A stretch of 64,000 bases of DNA from Manduca sexta. Taxonomy: Eukaryota > Arthropoda > Insecta > Lepidoptera > Sphingidae. This document shows positions 47,201 to 57,224 of this stretch, in pieces; positions within the stretch are counted from its first letter, which is position 1; each line of letters begins with the position of its first letter. The notes under the pieces are model-generated. The model was not told where the DNA came from and ran no database searches. It was given only the letters and a program-made list of their open reading frames with translations. Made by a program: the position numbers and the translations under genes. The stretch covers positions 806,001-870,000 of the forward strand of contig NC_051120.1 in NCBI RefSeq assembly GCF_014839805.1. The letters run 5' to 3'.

Positions 47201-47829
47201 AGTTTGAAAGTTTAAATGCGCGCTATAAAAAGTTTTTAACACTTTCATCTATGCATAAAGCATGCATGAAAATGTATTCACCGGTGGCGCGCACAGGTCA
47301 GCATTCAATTAAGGCTCTAAAAACGCCTCGTAATGGCCTGTAATCGCCGCATTGTGTAATATTGACATAATAAGCGCATTTAATAACCTTGACAACCGAT
47401 ATCACGTGGCCATGGCGTCATAACCTAAAAACTTCCATGGGTTAAAGAATTCTAATTGCATCTATAAAACGCGACAAAACCTGCACTTGATTCGTCCTCA
47501 AGAACTTATCTGCAACTTTATTGCTTATCGCGAATACCTATCTCTTTAAAATCAGTGAAAAATTTAAAAATCGCAACTCATGATTACCATTATAAAACAA
47601 CCACAAACTGTATTTACGGCGAATATCTTATTAGATTCGGTTCCAAAATGATTCTGATAAGCAAAAAATGCTATTTTAACCTTCAAAAGACCTTCAATAC
47701 AAATAAAATGCGGTATGGTTACACCACTCACCCGGATTTAGAGGCATTTGTTGCGATGATGCTGTCGATCCTCAGCTTATTTGCGATGTCTTTAAGTTGT
47801 TCAAAGTCTACGTTCTTTTCGCCTTTCAT
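35082..47829 (-). CDS. Tkt: Transketolase, 13 coding exons
   Basis: A cytosolic thiamine-diphosphate enzyme of the non-oxidative pentose phosphate pathway. It moves two-carbon units from xylulose-5-phosphate to ribose-5-phosphate or erythrose-4-phosphate. The 13 exons join in frame with GT-AG introns to give 622 residues, close to human transketolase (623). Exons in order: 47732-47829, 43419-43536, 42932-43149, 42449-42599, 40377-40605, 39702-39889, 39337-39408, 37861-37984, 37357-37505, 36716-36833, 36163-36274, 35566-35685, 35082-35254. Key residues seen: H34 and H74, the ThDP/metal motif GDGEAAEG with D152 and N182, catalytic E366 in IAEQN, H416 in [14 protein letters not shown], and the substrate arginine in YIRTSRP. 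One extra base in a G6 run in exon 5 breaks the frame as given; removing it restores perfect homology, so an assembly error is likely. The start ATGAAAGGC is the only candidate in frame upstream of the conserved ANKLRIDSI. Confidence 0.97.
35566..35685 (-). CDS. Tkt: Transketolase exon 12
   Basis: Residues 526-566, with [13 protein letters not shown] and VVVVEDHYQ. The acceptor is TAG and the donor GTACGT; both introns are phase 1. Confidence 0.95.
36163..36274 (-). CDS. Tkt: Transketolase exon 11
   Basis: Residues 489-526, with [14 protein letters not shown], the start of the transketolase C-terminal domain. The acceptor is TAG and the donor GTAAC. Confidence 0.95.
36507..36555. repeat. Perfect inverted repeat in transketolase intron 10
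   Basis: The 19-bp arm AAATTATCTTGGATGCAGA (36507-36525) and its exact reverse complement (36537-36555) are separated by 11 AT bases. It lies 160 bp from exon 10 and could form a hairpin in the pre-mRNA. Confidence 0.9.
36716..36833 (-). CDS. Tkt: Transketolase exon 10
   Basis: Residues 449-488, with the phosphate-binding arginine in YIRTSRP, followed by [11 protein letters not shown]. Confidence 0.95.
37357..37505 (-). CDS. Tkt: Transketolase exon 9
   Basis: Residues 400-449, containing [14 protein letters not shown] with H416 and [11 protein letters not shown] of the pyrimidine-binding domain. Confidence 0.95.
37861..37984 (-). CDS. Tkt: Transketolase exon 8
   Basis: Residues 358-399, with [10 protein letters not shown] carrying the catalytic glutamate E366 that activates the ThDP aminopyrimidine. 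Ends AFFTRTFDQ. Confidence 0.95.
38344..38485 (-). mobile_element. SINE 3' fragment in transketolase intron 7
   Basis: The reverse complement contains GGAATTAGTGCCTTATGCGGGAATAGGCTCGCC and CCTGCGGGGATGAGG, matching the body and 3' end of the SINE at 10885. The tRNA-like head is absent. Confidence 0.6.
38728..38820 (-). repeat. Dispersed repeat, inverted partner of 26306
   Basis: The reverse complement matches 26306-26392 closely, sharing GCTAGAGCGATGCTGT and GTCGTACTCACGCGCACGA. Located in transketolase intron 7. Confidence 0.7.
38925..39003 (+). repeat. Dispersed repeat fragment (family of 15335 and 52655)
   Basis: ATGTCGACTGGCGAGGAGGG, then CTATCAGGTACAGTGGGGTCAATCTGCCGTACC, shared in part with 52672-52740. 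Confidence 0.4.
39337..39408 (-). CDS. Tkt: Transketolase exon 7
   Basis: Residues 334-358, with [17 protein letters not shown], the pyrimidine-domain strand that binds the cofactor in the partner subunit. Smallest exon (72 bp). Confidence 0.95.
39702..39889 (-). CDS. Tkt: Transketolase exon 6
   Basis: Residues 272-334. It covers the linker between the two ThDP-binding domains ([13 protein letters not shown]) and [14 protein letters not shown] at the start of the pyrimidine domain. Confidence 0.95.
39967..40172 (+). repeat. Dispersed repeat (shared with 56212)
   Basis: GCCGTTCGCGTGATAGTAAG, TTGAATTACAAAGTATTGTTTGGTATTCCACTGCGCTCGCCAACCTGAGAC and AACCGGAACACAACATTGAC align in order with 56237-56410. 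It sits in transketolase intron 5, opposite to the gene. Confidence 0.75.
40377..40605 (-). CDS. Tkt: Transketolase exon 5, with one-base frame break
   Basis: Residues 196-271, starting [12 protein letters not shown], with [12 protein letters not shown] and NWHGKALGA. The minus-strand run of six G (plus 40391-40396) brings a premature stop at the exon end. With five G the conserved ending in EKIIK and the phase into exon 6 are restored. Confidence 0.93.
40798..41023. mobile_element. MITE-like element with 46-bp terminal inverted repeats
   Basis: The left arm 40798-40843 (GACAGTCCCCAAGAACTAAA...) and the right arm 40978-41023 are reverse complements at 43 of 46 positions. The interior is about 134 bp of AT-rich DNA with no ORF. 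It sits in transketolase intron 4. No unambiguous target-site duplication was seen, so the superfamily is unknown. Confidence 0.75.
41505..41722 (+). repeat. Dispersed repeat family (shared with 15092)
   Basis: See the entry at 15092 for the shared blocks. Located in transketolase intron 4. Confidence 0.6.
42221..42420 (+). repeat. Imperfect tandem duplication beside transketolase exon 4
   Basis: Two units (42221-42313 and 42326-42420) share TATTGGCGATCG(A/C)TATAGACTAT at the start and ATTCTAAATTG(G/A)TCTTTATTGACA at the end. They start within 30 bases of the exon 4 donor. Confidence 0.85.
42449..42599 (-). CDS. Tkt: Transketolase exon 4
   Basis: Residues 145-195, the ThDP/metal motif exon: [13 protein letters not shown] with D152, and [10 protein letters not shown] with N182. 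Confidence 0.96.
42932..43149 (-). CDS. Tkt: Transketolase exon 3
   Basis: Residues 73-145, with [15 protein letters not shown] (H74), GHPTPRL and GTGSLGQGL, the ThDP diphosphate-binding region. Confidence 0.96.
43419..43536 (-). CDS. Tkt: Transketolase exon 2
   Basis: Residues 33-72, with [17 protein letters not shown] (H34) and ADRFILSK. Confidence 0.96.
43537..47731 (-). other. Transketolase intron 1 (4.2 kb)
   Basis: Bounded by donor GTGAGT at 47731 and acceptor CAG before 43536. Mostly AT-rich with no coding exon seen. It contains a short GC-richer block (44160-44270) that could be an alternative promoter, and a CACGTG E-box at 47403-47408. Confidence 0.85.
47732..47829 (-). CDS. Tkt: Transketolase exon 1 with start codon
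   Basis: Residues 1-33. ATG is at 47827-47829, followed by a short non-conserved N-terminus, then [18 protein letters not shown]. There is no mitochondrial-type presequence, in line with a cytosolic enzyme. The donor GTGAGTGG follows. Confidence 0.95.
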
Positions 47830-47909
47830 TTTTGGAATGTTGATATTATTTATTTATTTTCAACAACACGTAACACGACCGGTTAATTGCCCGCCGCCTG
47901 CAAAATGAC

Positions 47910-47942
47910 AACTGATAAGTCAAGTTGCCAACTTATATAAAT
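47910..47942 (-). promoter_or_regulatory. Transketolase core promoter, TATA plus initiator
   Basis: On the minus strand TTTATATAAG (about 47933-47942) is followed 26-29 bases later by TCAGTT (47910-47915), the arthropod initiator consensus. The spacing puts the start site at about 47913 and gives a 5' UTR of about 84 bases. An acceptor-like TTTTGCAG just downstream means a spliced 5' UTR is also possible. Confidence 0.55.
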
Positions 47943-50900
47943 CATCTCCAGACTTAAAGTGGAAAGATGACCAAATTTTATTTTGGAGTATCAGTCAACC
48001 AAAAACGTTATGCCATCGTAATGGAATTTAACAGTAACATGGAATTGAACATGATTATTCCGGTTAGTCATACATCGTGTTTGTAAACAAATTGATTACG
48101 CATGGGCTTTGGAAAATATCCAAATTACAAGAGGACGTTCGTTGCAAAGTTTTACGAAATATAATATAATAGTTTCAAAGTATACTTAACAACTTTATGA
48201 GTAAAATAATTTATATATATATTATACTGTATAATTTTAATTAGGATTTTAAAAGTAATAGGTAATAAAAATTTACAATGAAAATAGTTCGAACGATAAT
48301 GCGTTATAGTGCCATCTATGTAAACGACTTAGCAGTTATATTGTTCTTGATGATGCCTAGATGGCTCAGCATCATTTACAGGTATCAGTATGTGTGATAA
48401 TACCATTATACTATAAAGATTCTGCAGCTGTTTCAGATTAATTTAGATATTCACAAGACTTTTTTGTGGGACCACACTGGAGAACGCTGTGCCCCCACAA
48501 AAAAACTTAGAAGCATCGAAAAAATTGCTATTAAAAAGTACAGGAAGGCAGGGGGTATAAAAAATTATCGACTAGCAACTTTCGAGTATTGGCGTGCCCC
48601 AAAAAAATAAGTGACAAAAAAGTGGCTGAATATTTGTACTAATACTTAAACACTCGCACTAAAGACAAGAATCTACTTATTTTCGTTTTTATTACCCAGA
48701 TTTGAATTAGTTTCACGACCAGCCTAGCAAAGCCGCTTGTTTGATGTCAATGGTCTTTGGGCAAATCGTTTTAGAAAAGTCCAGAATATTGTTTAGTGTG
48801 GGAATCGAACATAGAATCTATTATAATATTCGTAACTTCCATGCAACGACGATAAAGAAATACACGATTTGTGTAGCGAAATTTGTTACCGATTTACATG
48901 GACAGATGGCATCACGTTGCGATCAAAAGGGGCCGGGACGAAGTTAAACTAGTATAGTATTTAAACAAAATAGTTAGAAGACAGGACGCTTAATAGATGC
49001 GGTACTGTCTAGTTATTTTAAAAGCTATTAATTAATCGACTGAACGGCACATTATTTTTGCATTGGAGTAAAGTGTACAAACGCCCCCGTGTCAACATAA
49101 CAGATATTTTGCATACACTTTGATATTCACGGTATTAGTAATGAACCATCTATTCACTTGATCTGATGGTGGGTGCAATAGCATAGAGACTCGAGGATAA
49201 TAACAAATACTTCCTGACTAGATCCTCAATCTTCGTAAACGCTGTCGACGTAAGATCATGATTTATTGCAAATCTTTATATGTCGGTTGGGAATCCGGCG
49301 GTATCTAAGGGGTTCACATATTAGAGCGAATGTCTCTTTATATATCAGGTTGTCCGGAAGAGATCGCTTTTTAGCGATAAAACCGCCTATTGGTGCACTT
49401 TTTATATGATATAAGTAATAATTGTATTCATTTTTCTGTATTGGGTGTACATACAATAAATTGTTTCATTCATTCATTCATTCATTAAAATATTAGAGCA
49501 TCAACTCATCTTATACCTATACTTATATCATCTTACAACTTACACCCATATAAATTGCAAATTGTCCAAGATTTAAATATAGGGACATAGTAGGAAAATC
49601 GACACCTGAATATTTTTTGGAATGATTTTCATCCCCTACATGGTTTGGATTTTTTAGGGTTGAGGTTTAATTTCATTTCAAGGGTATTTAAATAAACAAA
49701 AACATGTGATACTAGTCTACGCTGAATACAAAGGAATTCTATAAAAAGTCATTACTTGCCCCGAAAACGTATGTTGTGCGATTTCGGCAAATTACAATAT
49801 TGGTCCGTTTTTCGGAAAGATCATTAAATATTGACTTCAGCGTTATATTGTGACATGATAGGCAGATTTTTTCATTGTGGCCGTCGGTCTGTTTCATGAC
49901 ACTCCTAGTCCCCAAGATCATCAGATAAATCTGGGGCATCAGATAAAACGGGGTAAACCCCGTTGTACCATCTTCTTCTGTGATTTATGTTAATTTAAAA
50001 TAAATGCCCCACACAAAATATTCAATATAAAGTGCGAAGAATCTTCACAACGCTTCGGCAACATGACTCCCCCCAAAATGTGACATAAATTAGAGCAGCG
50101 ATTACTTCAAAAAGGATGGTATTATGTAATTGTTAAAATACTTCCTACATAAGATTTAAAAAAAATACTGTCCTTATGAGTATTCCAAGGAGGCGATAAT
50201 TCTAACAATTTAAAAATTAGCCATTAAAAACAAATAATGGTTATGTTTTATTGAAAAAAAGTCGCTATCAAAAACCACTAAAAATGTATTTAAACTGATA
50301 CAGAGAGGAAAAAAATATAATTGTTTTTTTATTTTAAATGTTGTTTAGAGCAGTTCATTTATATGCTCGCAAAGTAGGTAATAAATTAATTTTAAATTTC
50401 TATACGAGTGCACAACCCTCTCAGGTATATTATACTGGTTGCCGATTTTGGATTCTATTTAGATCTAAGACTGCAGTTAGTAAAACGAATTCCTTCTAGT
50501 CCGGCAATCATAATAAAATATCGTCAAATACATTCAAATCTCCGTAAACACACGAACAATACGTCACATCAACATTGTGCCAAACATTTATACAACGATC
50601 CGATCAAACGCCACTGATATTGGACCTCCTTCGAGCGGCCACAACACTCTTACCTCAAAAACGACTTTACCAACTCGTATTAAAGTGTATATTTGGCTAA
50701 AACACAGGAGGGTAGAACTGGGGTGTTGTGATAAAATTCGGGGTGGCTATTTCGGAATCTCGCTGACTTATCATAATCGCAAGGTACACCTGAACGGCGG
50801 CGAAATAACAGGGATAAGTCTGTTTAACATCGTAATCATAAGCTTTATGAATTTTATATTTGATTCCTGTAAGTTGAAGGAAAATGAGTTTGGATTAAGT

Positions 50901-51895
50901 ATTAGATATGACGGTTAGTGGAGATTAGTAAATAAGTATAGGTAAGTGACACAGTATGTATATGATTTTGTCTCAGTCATGAAACAGTATTCAAGTATTA
51001 TGGACATTGATGTCAGTGTAATTAGGCCTTATGAGGCACAATACTAGGACTAATTTTGACAAGCGTAGTGCAATTAGGGCTTGAAATTTAAAGTTAAGGG
51101 TGGTGTGGCAGATCTTTATAAGTTAGATAAATGATCTGCTCTTGATATTTATGTTGTGTAATCAATGCGCATAACAAGCCGCCAAACAAACATTGTCTAT
51201 TATCTATATTTTAATAATTATAATTATTTACTTATTAAAAATTTTAGGTACTTTAAAACAAAGAAAATCTTTTTCTAGATTGACCACATTATAAACATCG
51301 AGTTCTATATTCAAACGTTGTTAAAATTACTGTAATGAATAAAAAGAAGTATTCTTTAAGAAAAATGACTATGTAATACTCTACCATTCTGCCAAATCTT
51401 ATCGCATCATGACAATATTCAATATCTAAGCGATAAAGGCGCGCGCCAAAAACTACGCGACGGAATAACACAAAAACATCGCCTGGATAAATAAATATAA
51501 AAACAATAAAACCGTTGTCTATGGATGGGAGAATGGCCGCGATGGGCAGAGGGCAGTTATGGTGACCACTTTTATAGGGCGGAGAAGTTTATAAATTACT
51601 TTGGTGGAAGTAGCTTCTTTTATTGTAAAAGCTATGAAAGTGAGTAATATTATTTAGTGCATGGTTAAATTAGATAACAAAATTATACGATATTGTTAAT
51701 AAAGTAGTTTTTTTAGTACGCACGATCAAACAAGGCCGGCTTAAATTTACTTATTGTTAAAACTACCTGTATTACCTTTTACAACTATCGGCACACGTCT
51801 CTATAAATAATAACTTCAAGCTGCCATCTTTAGGCATATGTAGTATTACACCACTAATTCTCTACAATTATCCAAGATTATACTAGTCTGATGGT
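47943..51895. other. Gene-poor AT-rich stretch upstream of transketolase
   Basis: No coding exon supported. It contains an (ATTC)n microsatellite (about 49465-49487) and short ORFs without family resemblance, such as one of 113 codons at 50577. Nothing else was recognised. Confidence 0.5.
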
Positions 51896-51966
51896 GTCCA
51901 CACGCGGGGCCAGCGTCACCGCCCGCGTGGGGTGCGGGGGCGCGGGGCGGCGAGCGGCGGGGTGAC
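51896..51966. other. Isolated 70-bp GC-rich patch
   Basis: A sharp block (GCGGGGCCAGCGTCACCGCC... and GGCGGCGAGCGGCGGGG) inside AT-rich DNA. Read on the minus strand it follows an acceptor-like TTGAAAACAG and stays open for about 41 codons, but the peptide is low-complexity. It could be a small exon, a regulatory site or a repeat remnant. Confidence 0.35.
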
Positions 51967-52433
51967 GTTCTGTTTTCAAATTCAATTGGCCAGTGTCCCG
52001 GGGCGATCTTTCTCCGCGCTATTCCGAATTGAATATCAATGGACGCGTTCTCATTGGCATTGAGTGGACATTACCGATATTTATGATATTTCAGGGTTTT
52101 CTTTATATTTACTCTGTGTCCATCTGGGTATCTGCTGTCTGTTCCAGATAAATATCGGCGTGGAAACATTTGATTAGAAATACATTATGCATGACGAATA
52201 TTATAAAGACAGTCTGCCAATTATTTTAGAAAAACAAAGCTAAAGATATATGACTATATTGTTTTTGTATTCAATAATAATTAAACGTTACATATCTTAA
52301 TCTAGCGGCTTTTACAAGACTAAAGTCCGACATTATCAATTCTTCAGAATTGAAACTAATCAGCCATGCATGCTACTAACTGCACTCGGTTTTATTAGAT
52401 AGGTATTGTCGATTCTAATATTATCAATTAATT

Positions 52434-52480
52434 ACATGGGGGAGGCCTATGTCCAGCAGTGGACGATTCCCGGCTGAAAT
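52434..52480 (-). repeat. Dispersed repeat fragment
   Basis: ATGGGGGAGGCCTATGTCCAGCAGTGGACG is of a type repeated widely in Lepidoptera, and the ATGCCCAGTAGTGGGAC segment at 53729 is related. Short and degenerate. Confidence 0.4.
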
Positions 52481-52654
52481 TATGAATTATATTTGCCATA
52501 ATATTGTTCCATACGCAACACAACACTGGGTGTACACTGTTCATTGGGATAAGAAATAGATAATGCAATACCCACACGGACAGACTTGTATAGAGACCTA
52601 CATTATAATAAGAAATATCCGGTTCCAACAGGCCGGCATTATTGTGTCGATTGC

Positions 52655-52745
52655 TGAAGAGTAATCATTTGTCAGTCGACTTTCTATTAAACCCCACTTT
52701 ACATACCATCAGGTGCAGAAGGGCAAATATGCCGTGCCTGTAAAA
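52655..52745 (+). repeat. Dispersed repeat fragment (family of 15335)
   Basis: GTCAGTCGACTTTCTATTAAACCCCAC and CATCAGGTGCAG are shared with the inverted copy at 15335-15450 and partly with 38925. Confidence 0.5.
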
Positions 52746-53689
52746 GAATATGAATTTGTTGTATCTAAATAAATATTATGATGTATTTTCAATATTTTTT
52801 TTATTATTATTCATCTGTACAATTATTAACTTCTCCCGTGCTTTTTTATGGAGGTAATTGCTTTCCGCACTGTTAGTAGATTCAAATTTGACCATCAAAT
52901 AAGAAACATAAGATCTTCATTTACGTATTAAATATTATTTACAATTACGTAGGACCCTGAGTTATGGAAGCTTCTTAGGGAGGACTTTGCCTAACGTTAC
53001 ATCATAGGCTAATGCAACACAATTTAAATAAAGTAAGCGAAATACCTACATTTTGCAGGTTCAATAATCATTTTTAAAGTCATGGTACCAATCCTCGTGG
53101 TGTGTGTGTGTATCATACTCCAATAAAAATGACATTAGCTGTCACGTCCACACTAGGTTACCATCCCGTCGGTCAGCTAAGACATACGTAAGTAAAAATT
53201 GTAAACGGGCGAACTTTCTACGTGTACCCTCTTTGTGCCATCCACCTCGGCGGGGCGCGGTCCTACGCGGCGCTGATTGTGTAGCGATGGGAAGATATTA
53301 AATTATTTATGGTAAAGGTATCCAACAATTGGTTAATATGGAATACAATAGTTAGGAGATTGTCACTGTTTCAAATTAAAAGAAAATATAATAGTTGATT
53401 TTATTTGTTACATAAACTAATAACAATGTCAATATTTTGACAGGAGTAACAATTGGAAATGTAGAGCCGGTGATTTTTCAGATTTAAAGTTTATTGATTC
53501 CTTACATATCATTATCGCCTATTATTTTGTCACTTAAGTAACTATTACACGTACATAAAACGGCACAAGCATGCAAGCGCACTTATAAAGCACTAAAAAA
53601 AAATAACGTACTATTTGAAGTTTATGTAACGAAGCAGTTCTGTGTTAGAATTTAAAGGTATGTGATGTCTGCCAATTAACTTGGCCAGC

Positions 53690-53765
53690 GTTGTGGACTA
53701 AGGCCCAATCCCTCTCGGTGGAGGAGACCCATGCCCAGTAGTGGGACAGTATATGATACAGGGCT
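53690..53765 (+). repeat. Dispersed repeat, GGCCAGCGTTGTGGACTAAGGC family
   Basis: GGCCAGCGTTGTGGACTAAGGCCCAATCCCTCTCGGTGGAGGAGACCCATGCCCAGTAGTGGG is the reverse complement of blocks at 57235-57300 and 63757-63835. Confidence 0.7.
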
Positions 53766-53904
53766 GATATTAAAGAGAAGCATTTGTAAATGCTTATAAC
53801 TAATAAGTGTATGGCTTATCTGGTAAACTGTGAAAGGACCCAATTTTTTACTACATTTTGAAACTCAACTGTACCTACTTGCCAACTTCTATATATTCGT
53901 CTAT

Positions 53905-53913
53905 ATAAAGCGA
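53905..53913. other. Target-site duplication of LINE tail, left
   Basis: ATAAAGCGA, repeated at 54242-54250. Confidence 0.75.
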
Positions 53914-54241
53914 AAACACGACCGCAGCTCTGTCCTCGCCGCCGAGGACCCCGCCGCGTCCCCGTCCTCCCGACCCTTCTGATAATGTCGGCCTGCGTGC
54001 CGATGTAAACTACGTAGACTGTTAGGTCGCTTGCGCACCTCTCGCGTTACCCATAATCGTTGATGATCCACATCCTCTCTCAGTGGCCATCCCGAGCCGA
54101 AGCCGTGGCCCTTTAGAGAGTCGCCCTCAGCATGGTCACTTAAGGGCTTGCAGTGCCTTAAGCACTCACCCGCAAGACCGGTGTGTTTGTATAAGCCGGC
54201 CCTGCCAGGCTAACAAACGTATGACAGGTTAAAAAAAAAAC
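53914..54241 (+). mobile_element. 5'-truncated non-LTR retrotransposon tail, probably R1-like
   Basis: A GC-rich 0.33-kb insert with a poly(A) tail (54231-54240) and a 9-bp target-site duplication. The first part is open in one frame, ending AAEDPAASPSSRPF then TGA, as expected for the end of a LINE ORF2, followed by a 3' UTR (GCCGAAGCCGTGGCCC, AAGACCGGTGTG). The 5' truncation and poly(A) tail are hallmarks of target-primed insertion. Assignment to the R1 clade is from general look only. Confidence 0.75.
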
Positions 54242-54250
54242 ATAAAGCGA
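54242..54250. other. Target-site duplication of LINE tail, right
   Basis: ATAAAGCGA, the second copy of 53905-53913. Confidence 0.75.
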
Positions 54251-54591
54251 TGAGAATATAAAAATGTTATAGCATCGCATAGCTTCAATACGGTGGTCTA
54301 TAGTCTAAGGCGCGTACCTTGTGTCTTCCCGTTATATGAGTTTGATGCGCGTTTGTTTGTGCACCGAGCGAGCGATTGATGCAGCGCTTTATTTGTACAC
54401 TTCCGCTTGATTTATCGCTTTGACTTCATCGTCTTAGGTAACGGATAAACTATGGGTATCGATATTGTAAATACAATGGAATAGTGGAGGAAAATTCTGA
54501 AGAAAAAAATATTTTGTTTTATTTAAGAACTTATTATGATAATTAAGTATAGGTAAATGTATGAACATTGTTATGTTGTAATTTATAACAT

Positions 54592-55602
54592 ACTAGCTTT
54601 TGCCCGCGGCTCCGCCCGCGTTATAAAGTTTTTCGGGCTAAAGTTTTCCGTTATAAAAGTCACGCTATATATTTTACCGGGAGCCTATGTTCTTCCCAGG
54701 GTCTCAAACTGTCTCCATACCAAATTTTATCCTAATACGTTGGGTAGTTTTTGAGTTTAACACGTTCGGGTAGACCGATGCAGCGGGGCCTTTGTTTTAT
54801 GATATATTTTTGTAGAACTCTTTAAGAGGAACAATCCCGTCATACATTATTGTTGCATAACTTTAACCGTTTACGCAGCGCACGCAACAGAGGCTCTCAA
54901 AACTAATAAATTGTCCCCGTTTTTGCATCATGTTTCATTACTGCTCCGCTCCTATTGGTCATAGCGTGACGATATATAACCTATAGAACTCCAGGAACAA
55001 AGGGCTATCCAACACAAAAATATTTTTTCAGTTCGAACCGGTAGTACCTGAGATTAGCGATTACTGCTCCGCTCCTATTGGGCATAGCGTGATGATATAT
55101 ACAGCCTATAGCATTCCAGGAACAAAGGGCTATCCAACACAAAAAGAATTATTCAGTTCAAACTCCTAGTTTCTGAGATTAGCCATTACTGCTCTGCTCC
55201 TATTGGGTATAGCGTGATGATATATAGCCTATAGCACTCCACGAACAAAAGGCTATCCAACGCAAAAAGAATTTTTGGGTTTGGACCGGTAGTTCCTAAG
55301 ATTAGCCATTACTGCTCCGCTCCTATTGGGTATAGCGTGATGATATATAGCCTATAGCACTCCACGAACAAAGGGCTATCCAATGCAAAAAGAATTTTTC
55401 AGTTCGGACCGGTAGTTCCTGAGATAGGCATTACTGCTCCGCTCCTATCGGGTATAGCGTGATGATATATAGCCTATAGCACTCCACGAACATAGGGCTA
55501 TCCAACGCAAAAAGAATTTTTCAGTTTGGACCGGTAGTTCCTGAGATTAGCGCGTTCAAACAAACAAACAAACAAACTCTTCAGCTTTATATAATAGTAT
55601 AG
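54592..55602 (+). repeat. CTAGCTTTTGC-family repeat, long copy with internal minisatellite
   Basis: It begins ACTAGCTTTTGCCCGCGGC and ends AAACTCTTCAGCTTTATATAATAGTATAG. Between are the family blocks CCATACCAAATTTTATCC and TTGTTGCATAACTTTAACCG, then five tandem units of about 123 bp (54937-55552), a (CAAA)n run and the conserved terminus. This is the best-preserved copy of the family in the window. No ORF. Confidence 0.8.
54937..55552 (+). repeat. Minisatellite of five ~123-bp units
   Basis: Units start at 54937, 55060, 55185, 55308 and 55430, each with ATTACTGCTCYGCTCCTAT near the start, then GATGATATATAGCCTATAGC, GGGCTATCCAA and GGTAGTTCCTGAGATTAG. The later units are more alike than the first. 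The copy at 1401 has only one unit. Confidence 0.9.
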
Positions 55603-56211
55603 ATTTTTACATGCAAAGGAGTTACGGGGCGCGAGACTCTCTTAAGGCGAGAGAATAAGAAGAGAAGAAGATTTTTATATAAATTACCAGTGGAATACGA
55701 TAGCGTACCTACAAACAGTGTTGATACGTCAAAACCTAGATTGAGATAGAGTTAAAAGTATAGTAGAATTATTATAATTATTACAGTGATATTATGTTAT
55801 TACACGAGCAGTCAAACATGAACTTTCATAATAACAAATTTGAGTTAAGGCGGTTTTTTTTTCTAAATCTTCCAGGCAGATGACGTCTAATCCCGTCCTC
55901 GTGGCTTAAATGGACTGTGAAACAAACGCCTCCATCAACGGGTTAATATCGACGTGTTATCACGTTAAGGCGTGGAGCGTGCGCGACGTCTGCCGGCGTG
56001 TTGCCGCGTGTTGCGGAGCGTGCGGCGTATTGTGCGCGACGGTCAATAAGGGGTTAACGTGTTGTGACGTCCAAACCATAACAAATGATGTAAGATTAGA
56101 TTTACTGATTTATATAATAGCTTTTTGAATTCGGGTAGGTTTCATGTTTGATTTTAAACTAACTAAATATATTATCATACAGCGTAGGAAGTCCAATGAG
56201 GATTTCTTTTG

Positions 56212-56450
56212 TTTTGGATGATGAGATGATCGTGCCGTTCGCCTGATGGTACGCGTTACACATGCCGATAAACAGTAGAAACACTATCAACAACTAGAAT
56301 TACAAAGTGTTGTTTGATATTCCACTGCGCTCGCCATCCTGAGACATGAGATGTTAAGTCTTATTATGTATAGTAGTGACCCTGGCTAGAATGTTCTCCC
56401 AACCGGAACACAATAGTGACTACAAACTGCTACTTGGCGGCAGAAATAGT
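56212..56450 (+). repeat. Dispersed repeat (shared with 39967)
   Basis: GCCGTTCGCCTGATGGTACG, AGAATTACAAAGTGTTGTTTGATATTCCACTGCGCTCGCCATCCTGAGAC and CAACCGGAACACAATAGTGAC match the 39967 copy. It is less truncated at its end (CTACTTGGCGGCAGAAATAG). Confidence 0.75.
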
Positions 56451-57224
56451 ACCTAACCAGGCGGACTCTCACATATGAAAACCTACCACCAGTAAATGGT
56501 GAGGTGATAAAATTTAAGGCATATTAGTTATGTCGAAGAAAGAAACACGGAGTTTAGAAGAGTGCGGCCGATATACCCTCTAATACACTGTCCTACAAAA
56601 TATAAATATTCAGGCCTGTGCAAGAATGTAGGAAATATTTAACAGAGCGAATACATTTCAGTTACTACTGTTATTCATGTAGTTAATAAAAACTGACCAC
56701 GGCGGGGCTCTATGACAAATACTTCCTTTAACTCAATAAAACATTCGTTTGAGTCATCTACAGCTGATATTTATATTTGGATCATTCTATTAGCTAACAA
56801 TAGAGAAGATTCATAAAATAATTTCTAAGACCAGTTTGAACATCAAGGACAGCTAGACTTAATAACCGAACAAAAAACAATGAAACTTGTATTTATGAAT
56901 AATAATCATTTATCTGTACTTTAAAGTTTGAAATGAAATGAATAAGTATGGTTATTCAAAGTGTTTTCGACACATCACAAGCTTCACATCGTATTGTAAA
57001 TCTTTCATACGTGAGACATAATTTGAATAACATTAAGATACAAGTATAATTCATGTAATGCGGCGCGAGGCCTGCCCATCAATTCTCTATCAATGACATC
57101 CGTCCCTCGTACGGTTGAGGAAACTAGCCAATAGTGTTGGGAACTATCGCTTCATTCTTACAGATAATCATACAATATTATATTTTGGGCACAATGTCCT
57201 TCAATCACGCCATTATTATAATTA

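Noticed and set aside
47403..47408. CACGTG E-box in transketolase intron 1 as a sugar-responsive site
   Set aside because: A single six-base match in 64 kb is expected by chance; other CACGTG sites occur elsewhere in the window without gene context.
48458..48506. Inverted repeat ACTTTTTTGTGGG / CCCACAAAAAAAC
   Set aside because: Arms are short, imperfect and dominated by homopolymer.
50577..50918. 113-codon plus-strand ORF upstream of transketolase
   Set aside because: No domain or conserved motif recognised; isolated in AT-rich DNA.
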